DNA of 64,000 nucleotides from Paragordius varius (taxonomy: Eukaryota; Nematomorpha): NCBI GenBank assembly GCA_964247055.1, contig OZ176054.1, positions 2,108,001 through 2,172,000 of the forward strand, read 5' to 3'. Below the pieces are notes generated by a model. The model was not told the DNA's origin. It made no database searches and worked only from the letters and a program-made list of their open reading frames with translations. A program made the position numbers and the translations under genes. Numbering within the stretch: the stretch's first letter is position 1; each line of letters begins with the position of its first letter. Shown piece after piece: positions 10,698 to 24,800 of the stretch.

Positions 10698-10800
10698 CCA
10701 AAAGTCTCAAATTTTGGGCCTTTTTAAATGAGCTATTTATTTAAAAATTAACGCAAAAATACCAATGTTTAGCGATAAGTTTTTTTAAAATATGGTAAAA
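10698..10800 (+). repeat. Dispersed repeat, copy 2
   Basis: AAAAGTCTCAAATTTTGGGC through ATTAACGCAAAAAT, homologous to 4853-4960. Possible further relatives lie in Exo70 intron 8 (about 36420-36720), which shares CATTTATTTGCCT and ACTACCCCAA with 11147-11590. The family was not identified. Confidence 0.45.
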
Positions 10801-11174
10801 TATGGCATCAAACGCTATTATTTATATTTTGTCCTTAAAACTTCATGACCTTATGACTTTTTTGGTCCGCGATGACATATTGGGGTAGTTTTATATGACA
10901 GAGCTCAATCTCGAAAATAAACTCCTGTTTTGAAAGTTATTTTAGTTTTAATTATCGCACCTTGTTCTGTATTAGATACAAAAGCCTATATATTTTACAG
11001 TTTTTTTAACATCCACTAGCGTGTAAAATTGAGACAGTTCCAAAACACGATTGAACTAATCAGCTCATTTTACAAGTTGTTGGTAAAATTCAACTTGAAA
11101 GCTTATTAAAGTTAATTTCTTACATTTTCTATCATAATATACATTTATTTGCCTATATTGTATTAGCGATATAA

Positions 11175-11418
11175 ATATACCATTTACAATTCAAATTCAC
11201 CCTTGAACAATTAAAATTCAGCCTGAAAATAATTTATGCGTTTTTAAGTCATATAACTCGTCATTAATGTGAAATATATTTTTACGACATATTTTATTAT
11301 TTTTTCAGCATTATATTAATTTTAAACGGAATTTCATATTTCAAAAATATTAAAAAATAAGGGTAATTTTAAATGTAGAAAAAAGTTCGAGGGTGAATTT
11401 GAACTGTAAATGGTATAT
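11175..11418 (+). mobile_element. MITE family M1, copy a
   Basis: A 244-bp element. Its left end ATATACCATTTACAATTCAA and right end TTTGAACTGTAAATGGTATAT are inverted copies. Just inside, units about 21 bp long (core TTCAAATTCACCC) repeat twice on the left and appear inverted on the right (GGGTGAATTTGAA). The interior (ATAACTCGTCATTAATGTGA) recurs at about 40935-40960 and, inverted, at about 30575-30595, so three copies are in this window. TATA at both ends is compatible with a TA target duplication. Confidence 0.8.
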
Positions 11419-13919
11419 TTATAGATAAAATGGCGGCGAGAGAGTTTGAGATTAATTTTTTTATAATTTTACATTAAAATTTTTTTGTGTTATGCGCTTA
11501 AAAGGATAAATTAAGCATAATTTTAAATTTGGCCTAATACTTTAATTATTTTTTAAGATATTCCTATTCGATCTGGGAAAAACTACCCCAAGAACTCACA
11601 AAGTATTAATGTGAAAAAATAGATTTAACTGAATGATTTGTATCAAAATGTTTCCATACACTCTATTATAGCAAATAATGAATTGACCGTTTTTATCAGG
11701 CAACTGTACTTTTATACACCTAATGTAGCATGAAAACACGATTTTTTAATTCTGGACAAATGAAAAAATGTGCACACTGTAACATACAAAGATATCAACG
11801 ATAACGATCTATAAATATTGTATATGTGGTAACCAATTTAGGAAGTTTAAAATTAATTATTAATTCCTTTATCCATAAAGAACCCACAAAAAATCTATTG
11901 ATCAGTATCGCGTAAAAATCAATATGGGGGCAGTGCGTTTAAGTTGTTTGTTAATTAATACTCTTTTCATTTATGATACAAATCCTAATGATTTACTTGA
12001 TTGAAATTTCCAGGAAATAATTTCCAGTTTTGGCCATTGTAGCTAAAGTTCCACTAATGAATCAAAATGTTGCAGTCAAGAGTTTTTAAAAATTAGTTTG
12101 TAAATTTTACCCTTGAAAAAATTGAATTAAAAGTAAATATATAAGTCCAGTTTTGAAATCACAAAAAATCTAGCTAAAAAGCCTAAGTATCCCTGAAGTT
12201 TTTAAATATCTTGAATCCAAAAAATACATTTATCTAAAACACTTATCACGCATAAACTTAAATGTTAGCCTTGTAATGTATTAGGTAAATTATTTTATTT
12301 CTGTTTGGTCAGAGTTTAATGAAATGTTTTTGAAATAGCTTAAAAAATTGCATGCGAAAGTCTTGCGCCATTCACATTTCAATGGAAATTTATATTTCAA
12401 TCATGATTGCGGTATTAGCCAGGGGTTTTGCTTATTTGCTTTTGGGCCAAGGTGGGTGGAATGTTGAAAAAATATATTGAAATCATTTTTCTTAAAAATA
12501 AAATACCATAAAAACCCGAATAACTATTAAAAATTATGAGCATTTTGAGTTATACAGTTTCAACAGAAAAATCTCAAACATGCACAGATCCTCCACATGT
12601 AAAATACAAAAAGCTATTTAAGATTATTTAATAATATTGGCACAAATAACAAATTGAATACAACAAATCGAAAGTAAACCATTTACTTTTTTTCGAAATC
12701 GTTTTGAGACCAAAAAATGTAGATAAAAAATCCTAAAATGTTTTCCGCAACCGCGGTTCCCAAAGCTATTTTTTCCATTTTAAGGACAAAATATATTTAT
12801 CATTAGAGAAAGGTAGCAATCAATATAACTTTGCTATTTTCAATTTTATCTTTTTTGGTTATAAAGTCACTTAGTTACGCTCACTGTGAATTATTCGAAA
12901 AATGAAATTAATAATCAAAACAACTTAACCAAAAAACAATAAAAATCAAAACTAAACAAACCTAACTAGTTGTTTAGAACCATCAAAATCGAAATTATAA
13001 CGGTAAATATTTCAATCCTTGAAGATAAAGCTAAAATTTTTATAATATAAAACCACGCGGTTTTTCAATTTGAACCTTAAGTAAAAACGATAATTTTTAA
13101 AAAACAAATAAATACACACATACTTATTGAAGGTCAAGGCTTGACATTACAATCATACCACACTCACTTTATATATTTCATACTAAAAAAGTCTAATAAA
13201 TAATTTTGAACCAAAGATATAATATACATGGCTGGCTTGCTTTATCCATAATATCCGTTTTTTGTAACAAAATCCATTTGAGTCATATTTTGATTTTTAG
13301 CATTTAAGAAATTTTAGTAATAAGAGATTTTTTTGTGATAATTACTTTAATTTGGTCATTTAAGTCTTAGAAAGGGGCAATTAACTAAAGCCTCTCTATT
13401 GTATCATACAGGAATTCAGAATTTTTTTTGGTTGTAGAATGGTAGTATAGTTTTTATCGATTTTTTAATTATTTTATTAGTGTGCTTACACTCCTATTGT
13501 CTTTATTCTATTAATAATATGATTATTGGTGACAAAATCGACCTATACACCAGCTATTGATTGAATTAGATTATTTGTATTAATATATTTATTCAAAGTG
13601 CTTTATAAAAGGAAACCATTAAATATTACGCTTGCACTAGAAAATATTTCTATAAGTATTGCAATTTTTTAGTAAGCTTCTTGAAAATCAAAATAAATAT
13701 TGTGAAATTACTTTGAAATCTGATGCAACTAACCTTTTAAAGTTCACCATTGAACAAAAAAACTGTATAAAACAATAAATTTTAATATAAAATCCAATTT
13801 TTTCCCTGTATAAAATGTGAGGTCTCTGCCATCCAATTGACCTAAAAATGTTGTTTAAAAAATTTTTGACTAAAAATATGTATTTTATAAAAAAAATCTT
13901 GAAAAAACTAAATATTTTT

Positions 13920-13920
<1 letters not shown>

Positions 13921-13950
<30 letters not shown>
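13921..13950. repeat. (TA)n microsatellite
   Basis: Uninterrupted alternating T and A in intergenic DNA. Similar tracts occur throughout the window; the longest are listed separately. Confidence 0.95.
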
Positions 13951-13952
<2 letters not shown>

Positions 13953-14561
13953 AAAATATGTAATATATGGTAATGTGGAAGTAGAAATATATATCCAATA
14001 AAATGCAAAATTGAATATTAAAATCGATAATTTAAATGTAATGAGACAGACAGAGAAGTGATAGATAGGGAATATGAATGCAAAAAAAATGATACAAATA
14101 TATTTTTTATAGGCTCTCACATACAAATAACACATTATTTATTCATTTTATTATTAAAATAAAATAAACTAAAATATATACTTATATATTTCAAATGAAA
14201 TAAACATATAAGGCATACGAAAAAGCAGTCATAACTAAAAACAATATATATATATATATAATCCATTTTATTAATGAGACTACTTTTATAGAAAAAATTA
14301 TTTTTCGCTGTTTTTCTATCTATTTTTCAAGTTGTTAAAGCATCCTTAAAAAACTTATAAAACTAGTCAAATATTCCAAATCACTCAACTTAAATATTTT
14401 CGGCCAACATTTAAAACTTTGTTAACATATTTTTGCCTCAATATTTTTCTATTGAACTAAAAGTATTTTATTTTCCATATATGTTAAAATTCTAACCTTG
14501 ACCGCTTTTGAAATCCTAAAAATAAAAACATAATCTTGAAATTTGTTGATTCTGAATAATT

Positions 14562-17500
14562 ATGGAATTCGTGGCAAAACAAATGTTATCGAGCAAATTG
14601 GGTGGAGTTAAAGGTAATTTTGATTTTTATCAAAAAACTCCTTTTTTATCTAAAATGTATTTTTATAAAGTGGAAAACCCAAATTTCTAGGCTTCAATTT
14701 ATAATAATTTTATAAGAAATTTGCTTTATATATATATCAAAATGTCCAACAAATTAGGATCTGTCCTTGCTATTCAATTACTCTATAAAAAAGTGTTTAA
14801 AGTGATAATTATTGCCATGATAACACATATTTATACTATTGATAAAATCAAATTTTTATCCTATTAGGCACGCAATCCAGCTTATTCAACTTAGAATTTA
14901 TTATAAAATCAAAATATGTTTTAAATCCTAGCTTTTTAAAAAAAATACAATAATTATATTAGATATATTTTTACCATTAATATTTCATGATGGTCAATTT
15001 ATAAAAAATTTCTCCGATGATAAGATAAAAACAACTAATAATTATATATATATAAGCCTTATAAACGAATATTTAATATAAATAATTAAATTAAAATTAA
15101 TTAATATTTCAGTAAAAAATATTGTTTTCGGCACACAAAACATTTTTTACAAAGTAAATTTGAATTCCCCAAAGAATAAAATTGTCACATAAAAATAATT
15201 TTATAAAAATTTGATCAAAAGAAAAAAAAATGCTTTTTTATCTTGAAATATTTTTTAAGTTTTTTAGAACATGGACAAATATTTTTACTCTAAGTTAATT
15301 CTAATATTCTCTTTGAACCTATTAAATGTCCTTGACAAACGACAATTATTATAGTTAAATATATATGTAAGATCTCAAAAAATAATTATTTTTAATTCAT
15401 TTGTTAAATTTTAAAATAATTAATTTGATTTATACCACTATTCTATTTATTATTTTAGGGGATTCAATTTTTAGTTAAACCATAAAAATTTGAGATACTC
15501 TTTTAATATGGACAAAAGTTATGTAAAATTTTGGTATGACACTAAGTGGAATACTGAATATCATTACAAATTTCATTTTTTATCCAAAAAATTATGGAAG
15601 TAAAGAGGACGTATTTAAATATTTTTTGATAAAATCCAAAAATATATACCTCAAATGATAACTTAGCATTATATAATATTGATAATAACATCATGGCTAT
15701 CTTGTCTTCTAGTTAAATACTATGTCATTGTATATTATCAAATGCGTAATATCTCTTAAAATAGATTTATTATTCAGTGTCCGTAGAGTTGTCATTTTTT
15801 GACATAAGATAAAATATTCCAGATAAGGAGAATGGCTATAGAAAGAGTAAAAGATCTCATGCATAAACCAGCTAAATAAATAATTTTAAACTGCAAACGA
15901 ATGTTACAAAGCCAAATGTAGACATACATACGTTTTTTGGATAGATCATAAATTCTTTTTAAAAAGTCGTAAATAGTTTACATTAAACATAACCATTAAA
16001 AATGAAATTTCAAGATTGGTACCAGTTTTTTTAAACCCTCAACGATTTCGAAAATTTTGTTTAAACAGAAAGTGCGGTTTTAAACGGTCTTCCCAATTTC
16101 TTCTTTTGCTTTTATTTTTGTACGATGTGTTTTACATTTAGAGGAGTAGATACACCAAATTTCCTGTTTTTATTTGGTTATTTAGCTTTATCTTTGTCTG
16201 AAAATATACTATTTTCAGCCAAAACAACATTTTTTTCAAGCAAACGCAACATTTTTTCATCCAAACGTAAAAACGTAAAATTTTATCAAGCAAACGCAAC
16301 ACTTTTTTAAGCAAAGACAACAAGCGTTCGCTTGTGCTTTTTTGTAATATAACTTGTTTTAAACTGCTGTTAACACTATAATTTGCATAATTTACAATTA
16401 TTAAATGGTTTATATAGGAAAATTAAGGTTTGAAAAGTATGGTTGGCTTTTGAAAAAAATATTTGTCTTTTGTATATTAACGTTTTGTCTTTATAATTTG
16501 GAATTTTACTGCATAATTTAACATAATGTGCGCGGATTTGCGATTTTCCAATTTCGGCTAATTTAGAAAATAGTTTTCTGAACTTGATAACTCCAATAAG
16601 CCATACATACATCTTATAGTAGCTCAATTAATACAAAATTACAATAATGTTTTTGGGTTTTTTTGTACCAGGCAAACAAACATTTTTCCATTATTTTGTT
16701 TAAGTCTGCAGTCATATATAACCAAATAATATTAATTTACAGCCCTCGTAATTTTTCTTAAAAAGTAACGGATTGCCTGATTACACATTATATATGTATA
16801 TTTTATCTTTTATTACTAACTATAACTATAAAAAAATATCTAAAATATAAAACGTATTTCATTAGTTTTGGGAACTTATTATGTTGGCAAGAAGGTAAAG
16901 TAATGAAATATATGGGTATTAATCCATATTTTTTTTATTTTAAACATTCATAATGCTGTAAAACTACTATTTATTTTAACGATTCGCTAGTTCATTGCCA
17001 AAATTCGGAAAGATTTATTTAGAAAATTTGTTTAAGAAAATAATTTTTTTACTTAGATTCCGTAAAATTTTGCATTTAAAATTTCTCACGGGCTGTAGAA
17101 TTTTTGAGGACCGCGTGCTAAACACCTATGGTCTAGGCGTTGTTGTAAAATTGACATGGAAAAAACATCTGGTTTTATTTAGATTTTAAAATTTAATTTG
17201 GACATATGAACCCAGAATTTATATCTATATAAAGGAGAAAACACTGGTCAAGTCAAAATATTCGTTAACAGAAGTAGTTTTTTCTTGATATTTTAAAAAA
17301 TGTGTCGGGCAGTTGCGATTTTAACGTGAAAACGAGATCGTTAGGATTTATTTCATGGAATTAAAATATATAAACAAAAAATGTATAGTGCTTTGCAACT
17401 AAACTCTTGCATATTATTTGGAAGGCATGAGCTTATATTTTATATAAAAAATTTTACCCAAGGAAGCACAAAAAACTAATTTTAATTTTGGCCAAGCATG

Positions 17501-19594
17501 AAAATCTGGTTAATATTCTCGGTTGCGCAAACCTCAGGTTATTGGAGCAGTTTCCGAATCGCAATCATTTTTTTGGCACAATTCGTATGTTGTAATTTTC
17601 ATATTCATTTAACAATATGCTAATTTTAAACTTTTTTAACGAATTAAGGCTTAATTCATAAGCTCGATCACATTTAATTGATTTTTTTCTCTTCAAAAAT
17701 TGTCATTTTAGTTTAGGTGGGAAGATCTTAGGACTTTTTATATGCGTATTACGTTTAAGCAAAATAAAATAACTAAAAGTAAAATTAATTTATTTTAAGG
17801 TGACTAATCATATTATAATAAAAATTTTCAGCTTCGATAAAACCTCTTAGATCAAAAGGTTTATAACATTTTTTTCAATAACCAAAGAATACTAACATTT
17901 TATTATAGCCATTAAATAGAAACGTGTAAGCTTAGAATCATAAAAATGATATTTTTTTCGTGTTAAAAACGATAAAAAAATTATAAAATCAATCATTTGG
18001 ACAAATAGAGAAACGAGTAGTCCTTCAAATTTATATTGTCATTTTATTAATGTCCATAGCCTTTTTATTAAGAAAGAAAAACCTTAACAATTTACAACTA
18101 TCCAAAATTATTTCGCGTTTTCAAACTTAAATACTATAAAACCTTTTATTTATCATTATTTGTAAAGGCATGGAGATGCTGTTAAAAAATAAAATAATTA
18201 AATTGAATTGGATTTTTATCCAGTATACAACATTTTAAGTGAAATAATCGTACTTTATACGATGATATATCATAAATTTGTAATATTAAGATAAATTTCT
18301 CGAAAAGAGTTTATTATAACCATTATGTGTTACAAAATATTTTGATTGATTAAAAAAATTTTAAGTTAAAAATAATAATTTCTTTTGATGTTATATCTTT
18401 CTCAAACATAATAATAATCTGCAATTTTTCGGACATTTGTTGAAAAAACAAACCTAATGAATTGAAAAAAAGTCTTCCATTTACCATTAATTTTAAGAGG
18501 AATAATCCATTATTTTGTAATAATGTAAAAAAATATATATATGACAATTATTTATACAAAATTTTTTAAAGCTCTTACATCGATCAAAAATAATATTCTA
18601 CGCAATCTTAATATAATAATTAAAATGTGTTTTATGTAATCAATCAAATCGTTCTTTATATAATTGTAACGGAACCTGACTGGGGTTCCACATAAATTTT
18701 TTTGCCCTGGTAATAATTTTGAGGAATTTTTTGAAAAAAATTGGCCCTTTCGATTGTTAATATTCAAAATCTTAGTTTCAGCACCATTGTTTTTCGAGTT
18801 AAATGGCTATGATTTTATTCCGTATTTTACAGATTTATTATTTTCTGAATGGATGCCCAAAGATATTAACATAAAAATATTGTGTTTCAAATAAAAAAGT
18901 AAGAACAAATTATATTTTTTAGAACTGTTTGAAACCGCGATTCTGGTAGGTAGAAAGCTTAAGCGTTTATATATATATGTATATATAATTAAAAGTAATA
19001 GAATATGGTAAATTTTGAGTTTTGTAAACAACAGCGCTTTAAAGATAAAATTAAATGTTTAAAATAAACACAAGATATATGTTTGGAAAATATTTATTAA
19101 ATTTTGTGCAAACAACTTAGGTGGACTAGATAAATTAACGTCCGATAAAGAACCGACAGAGGAAGAAATTAAACGGGCCGAGGAAATTGAGGAGGCCCGC
19201 AAAGAAGCCGAAGAAAGACGGAAAGAAAAACACAGAAAAATGGAAGCCGAACGGGAAGATATGCGTCAAGGAATAAGGGACAAAGTAATTTTTTTAAAAA
19301 TTTAAACTTTTTATATTCGTGTTTTGTTTTTATACATAATTGGGTTTTAATTTAATCCTAGAATGAGATTGTAGATTAGTAACGTATCCAAGAAGTTATA
19401 TCCGAGGAGCTTTTGAAACCTTTAACACTCGTCTGCCTGACCAGGGCTAAGAGGGATGCCAAAAAATAGCATACACACACATCGTAAAAGACTCAGGAAT
19501 TATTAAGTTTTAAAACAAATTAGGTCAACAATTTTTATATAAATGTTGAAACGGTTTGATATATTAATTTTGGGGTTTTATAATTGAGCTATGG

Positions 19595-19632
<38 letters not shown>

Positions 19633-20448
19633 GTTATTTAAATATTATTAAGCAATGCATATGTTGAAAATGAATAAAAATAGGTTTTGTCTGCGGAAAT
19701 CAGTTTAGTATATTTTTTTTATAGAAAGGGGTAAAATTAACCAAATACTGGGTTTTTTTTAGCATTCATGGCTTAATCCATATTATTAAAAATTATAGTT
19801 TTGTCAATCTTTATTTTTTGCTCAATTAAATGTAAGCGAATGGAAATTAATCTTTTGAAAATTGTTTAAAACTCGATTAATAATATGACCGTAAGTATAT
19901 TTTTTGTTACAATATATTACCAGTTATTTTATTTTGGTATACACAGTACAATTTAAAGAAAAAAGAAGTCTCGATAGATGAAACCTTGACCACAGATACC
20001 ATGTCAACTGCCGGTGGCTTAGGTAGAAAAAAGAAAACTCAAGAGGAATTAGCACGAGAAAATCAATTAGCTTTGGATGATGGTAGTTATAAAAAATACG
20101 ATAGTTATATACAGTTATAATTCTACTTCTATTTTTTAAAAATCTTACTTTAAAATTCAGTTTAACTGTAAGTAAACTATTATTGGTGGGCGTAAAAATG
20201 CAAATATGCGAAAAAAAATCCGCACAAAAAAGGTTTAGGTGTATGCACTTAAATTTTTATATTTTGATTCGCGATAAAAGGCATTTTTAGTTATAATTAA
20301 TTTTTTAATCTATTTATCTTGCAATTTAATTTTTGAAATTTTTTCCTTTATATTAGATAAACCAATCATGGATCAAATCGGTGATCAAATTAATCATTTA
20401 ACAGATCGCACTACCAAACTCATCAATGAACAATGTACAATTTCGTAA
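14562..20448 (+). CDS. cpx: Complexin, SNARE-complex regulator
   Basis: Exons 14562-14613, 19121-19284, 19947-20082 and 20357-20448 join in frame to 147 residues. Complexins bind the assembled SNARE bundle at the synapse and both clamp and promote vesicle fusion. Residues 1-17 (MEFVAKQMLSSKLGGVK) match the family N-terminus. An accessory helix rich in E/K/R follows, then the central SNARE-binding helix RRKEKHRKMEAEREDMRQGI near 50-72, then YNLKKKE. The RKKKTQEEL stretch matches the insect protein. The last four residues, CTIS, form a CaaX-like box, as in invertebrate complexins that are farnesylated. Intron 1 is 4.5 kb and holds repeats; intron 2 carries a SINE. All junctions are GT..AG. Length is close to the usual 130-150. 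Confidence 0.95.
16203..16345 (+). repeat. 21-bp unit array in complexin intron 1
   Basis: Starts with ATATACTATTTTC, similar to the ATATACCATTTCC end of the 39147 fold-back. It then has repeats with core CAAGCAAACGCAACATTTTT at a spacing of about 21 bp, near 16218, 16239 (with CATCCAAACGT replacing the core), 16287 and 16310. It ends in a local hairpin, CAAGCG TT CGCTTG at 16321-16334. It looks like one arm, or a shortened form, of the fold-back elements found elsewhere in this window. A matching right arm was not seen. Confidence 0.45.
19372..19475 (-). mobile_element. SINE body, second copy (5'-truncated)
   Basis: In complexin intron 2. The plus strand reads AACACTCGTCTGCCTGACCA then GGGCT at 19424-19448, matching AACACTCGCCTGCCCAGGGC at 5568-5587. 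Similarity continues on both sides (TATATCCGAGG and TATCCGGACATG). The tRNA-related head with the B box is not recognisable here, so the copy appears to lack its 5' part or to have decayed. Confidence 0.6.
19598..19629. repeat. (TA)n microsatellite
   Basis: Alternating A and T tract in complexin intron 2, about 120 bp after the SINE copy. Confidence 0.95.
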
Positions 20449-21871
20449 AAAACTCACTCAACAATCTGTGCATATTATATGTAAAAATTTTAAGAAACTA
20501 CATTCCAAAATATATTGTATTTTGAATTTTTTTTCATTGTATAAAAACAATCAATTGTAAATTTCTGATTATGAATGAAAAATTTAGCAATTTTAATTAA
20601 TTTTTAACAAAAGTATATTAGTATATATTGTGTTATTATATATTCGCATATGCATTATTTTTTTGGGTGAGGTTTACGAATCGCTTTGTAAAAAGATACT
20701 TTATCCGACAATATAATCATGCCCATGTCAACTCAAAACATCTTTTTTTGAAAAAAAAAACCGATTACATAATGTGATTATAAGAAACCAAATATTAATA
20801 TTAATATATCAAAAATAGTCTCTCAAAATTATTCAATAAATTAGTACAAATATCATAAATAAATTTATTATGACAAAAAAACTTGAATGGGGACATTTAA
20901 AGATGTTTTCTACTTTGGCATGTGAAATCTATTCTTTATAACAGAGTTTGGAATTTCACAAATTAAAAAAAACATGCTCACAAAATCATAATAAAATAGA
21001 TATTTCCTATACAATTTATTTTACTAAATTAGTCCATCCAATTTGGCAAGAACTAGAAAAGATTGCTATATTGTTTTTGCATTTTTGATTTAAAACTTAG
21101 ATCAACGCTTAAAATTTGGATAAAATTCTGTAAAATATAAAATTTTCATAAAAGTTTCCACCGAAATATTGAATGATAATAAAAACAAAAACTACCGATA
21201 GATAGTTAAATATGGATTCGATTTGGAATTTAAAACTTAAAATACGCTGAAGGTTATGCAAAATAGTTTTTTTTGGAAATGCCAAAAATAAAACCAAATT
21301 TTCTTTTTTTTGGAGGAATGTACTACAAAAATTTATTTATAAGTTAAATATTATGAATAACATATAATTAATCAATTTATGAATATTGATAATTTTACAA
21401 TCATGGATTGCATATAATTTTGATTTCGAATGTATAGATAATAATGTATATCTATATCTATATAAAATATCAATTTAATTAAAAAAAGTATTCGTTTAAT
21501 CGCAATTTTGTTGTCGGGAAAAGCACCAAAATACAATATTAATTTAATTTATATAAGTAATTAAAAACTATGTTTTTGCACATTAAAAACAATTAAATAC
21601 CGGAATTTTGAATCGAAAAATTAAGGTAACTTATAAAAATGGAAATACGTTTTTGATTTTAACAAATCTGGCCCCCAATAAATTGTTTAAAATTGTGGAA
21701 TGTATGTGTAATATAACATTAAATTCAAACAATAATAATAATTTTGAATAATAAAAAATGTTATCTATAAAAATTATATATATACATATATATAAATAAG
21801 CATTTTATAAATTTCAAATAATTGGACACATTAAAAAATATAAAATTTTTTAGTATTTCCAAAAGTGTTTG
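20449..21871. other. Convergent intergenic region, complexin / PDZ scaffold
   Basis: 1.4 kb between the complexin stop (+) and the PDZ scaffold stop (-). AT-rich, with several AATAAA-like signals on either strand as expected for two 3' ends. The frame at 21109-21297 is AT-driven. No other feature is supported. Confidence 0.5.
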
Positions 21872-24800
21872 TTACATTTGCTGTAAAATCTCATACTTTT
21901 CTTTCAAGGGTCTCGTATCGATTTTATGATCTTTTTTGCGCCGGGCATCAGAAATTAGTCGTTCTTTCAATTGACTTGCCGATAGGTTCCATATTCCATC
22001 TCCTTCTTTATTATCATTTGAATTATTATTAATATTATTTGGAGTTAAAATTGCATTTTCTTTATCGTAGTAATGTAATTTATTTTGTTGATCAATTACA
22101 TCGATACTTCGTGGGTTCGTTTGAGACAAGGGTATATTGGAGTTTTTGTCAACTAAAGAATTGTTTTGGAAAGATTCTGTTGTTGAAGAGTTATTGGCCT
22201 GAGATTTTAAAGAGTAGGGTGCAGTAACCATATCATGATGTATCGACGAATCCTAGAAAGATATTGATAGAAATAATTTTAATTATGTTGTTTAATATTA
22301 TTATTTTTTTAGCAAATCGATAATTGATAAATGCTTTATTAAATGTCTATTTCTAAATTTTCAAAATGCTAGAAAGAAATGTAATTTAATTGTAAAGCAA
22401 ACTATAAAAGCAATTAGTTAATGCTTAATTCTGCAATTTTAACAATAGATATGTAGTGACCTTCACGAAACGCAACATAAATAAAATGGATATATTCTAA
22501 TAAAAATATCTTTCAAGTGGATTGATGAAGCAAAAAGCATATAAGAATGGTCAATTACATTACATAACATTTTAATGATAATTTATTGGCTTATGACATA
22601 AGTAAATAGTATATCTCACTGACTAGATATATATAATACGACCTTGACTGGAATGCCTCCTTAATAATCGCTAATTTTTGATAGATATATTTTATTATAT
22701 ACTAAAGACTTAATCCCAAATTCGTTCAAAAATTTAAAGAGGCAGAAGGATTATATACTTTCTTACAAAAATCAGAAAACAACAAATTAATAGCATTTGA
22801 TTTATATAGACCTACATCATGTGAATATTCTGTTAATATAGAAATTCATTTATATACAATTACAGCATACATTTATTTCCTATTTTAATATAGTTTAAAA
22901 GCCTCATTAATATGAATAAGTTTCTTATAGACTTCTACTTTTCAGTGATTCGAAAACTTCAAATTTATTTAAAATTGTCAACCAAGATAATTATTAATAT
23001 TTTTTACAGAAAAAACCTTTTCTAGATTTTAATTTGTTACGTCGCTTATCATAATTTAAAAAAATTTAATATTTTGGATTGATAATAATAATTATTCATA
23101 CACGTTTTTAACTTTTTACTAGTTTTTGACAAGTTTTAAAATCCAAATATTTAATCATAAATTTTAGATTTATTAAAGCCAAAATTAAAATACCTCTTGA
23201 TGTCCCGTTAAGCTATTTCCTGGAATATCAGGATTGCTATTGTCATTTCTATTGCCACGAGGAGAGGAGTTATTTGCATTGTAGTTATAACTGGTACTTA
23301 GGACATTATTATGTTCATCTTTACCATGATGATCCAGCTTACACCTATGTTGATGCAGATCAGCTGTTTGCAAAGGCATATTTTCTCGAGAAAATCTATC
23401 ATCAACTTTTTCTGGAGAGACGTACGGACTTTGATACCGATATTCTTTTTCGTATTGCGTTGTCGATGTTATTACGGTGGTTGATGTTGTGATTTTAATT
23501 TCTTTTATTCGACTACTATTGTATGCCCCATAACTATTCCCTCCATCGTTTGTCTAGATCGAAATTGTAAAAGATAAATATATATAAAAATGGAAAAGTA
23601 TTGGACAAATAATATTTTTTTTGGAATATCTATCGATAAATATTTTACAGATTAGAAAAGCTTTTAAAGAATAATTTGTTACAATATGGATAAAGTTTTT
23701 CGCTTAAACCAAACATAATTTGGAAAATGCTATAAAAAATAAAGCTAAATGATGAAATGATCAAAAATATTAAATATTTAACTTATGATTACTAAATATA
23801 AATATATTAATAACTAACTAATTTATATCCTAATTACTATATATATATATATTATACTATGATCACATATGTTGAATGATTGATTAGGTATAATAATAAA
23901 AAATATTGGGCAATTATCTAGTTTTTTGCATTTGTATAAGAGCATTAAAATCTGGAAAACATATAAATTAATCCATTACTTATTATAACATTATAACTAA
24001 ATCTGACAAAAAACACCAATAATTCCAATATATATATATATATTTCTATGTAATCACATTTTCACTAAAAATGTATGTTTAATATTTTCTAGAGTTATTA
24101 AGGGTATTATGTAAAACATCATGAGGTCCGTCTCCAATAATGGTTCCAAAACCAGGACTTTGTCTGATTGGTACGTGTTGAGGTATCGCAACATTGTCAT
24201 TTCTTTCCCCTTCAATCGACGATTGTTGAGATTTTATGTAGGCCGGATTCATCATTTTTTGTGACATAAACGTATTTGACGAATCAGCACTTTTTGAACC
24301 ACGTCTCCATTCAGGAGTCCTCTCAGCCGCAACATTCAAAACTATCTTTGATGAAGTGGGAGTTGAAATATCGAAATCGAAATTATCATTTTTATAATTT
24401 GTATTATCATTGCAATGGGCACATGAAAGTTTTTTGCGTGGGAAATTTTGAGTGTTTTGCATTGCACATTGTTCAGGGGGTAAGCTGCCGTGAGAAGTAC
24501 TCATTATTCCAAAACTTTGATGATTATTAGTGTCTCCACTAAATGATGTTAAACAAATAATTATATATATTAATAAATGTAATTAATGACTTGCTTGGAA
24601 ATTTAACAATTTTACTGAGATAAAGTACGTGATTGTTAAATAATGTTAGAAAACGGCATAAAATCCGGAATGTTAATAAAAAAATTAATCCAAAAAATAA
24701 CTTTTAGTTTTCAAAAAAACCGTATTTGACTCACAAACGCGAAAAAGGGCCTAATTCAAACAACTATCCTTCCTATTTTAAAGTCGTAAGTACATGATTA

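Larger units (their letters stand above)
9870..14561. other. Intergenic, repeat-bearing
   Basis: 4.7 kb without a supported gene. It holds a hAT-like terminus ending at 10663, a dispersed repeat at 10698-10800, a MITE at 11175-11418, TA tracts (13921-13950, about 14245) and a GC-richer patch at about 12350-12470 with two short open frames that I could not place. The frames at 10414-10689 and 13688-14135 are AT-driven or lie in repeats. Confidence 0.5.

Noticed and set aside
12350-12470. GC-richer patch with two short open frames (one with MIAVLARGFAYLLLGQGG)
   Set aside because: Too short, two competing frames, no clear splice sites, and no family recognised. It may be a repeat remnant.
17080-17165. 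GC-richer patch with GACCGCGTGCTAAACACCTA, considered as a tRNA or SINE
   Set aside because: No B box, and no foldable tRNA on either strand. No second copy was found in the window.
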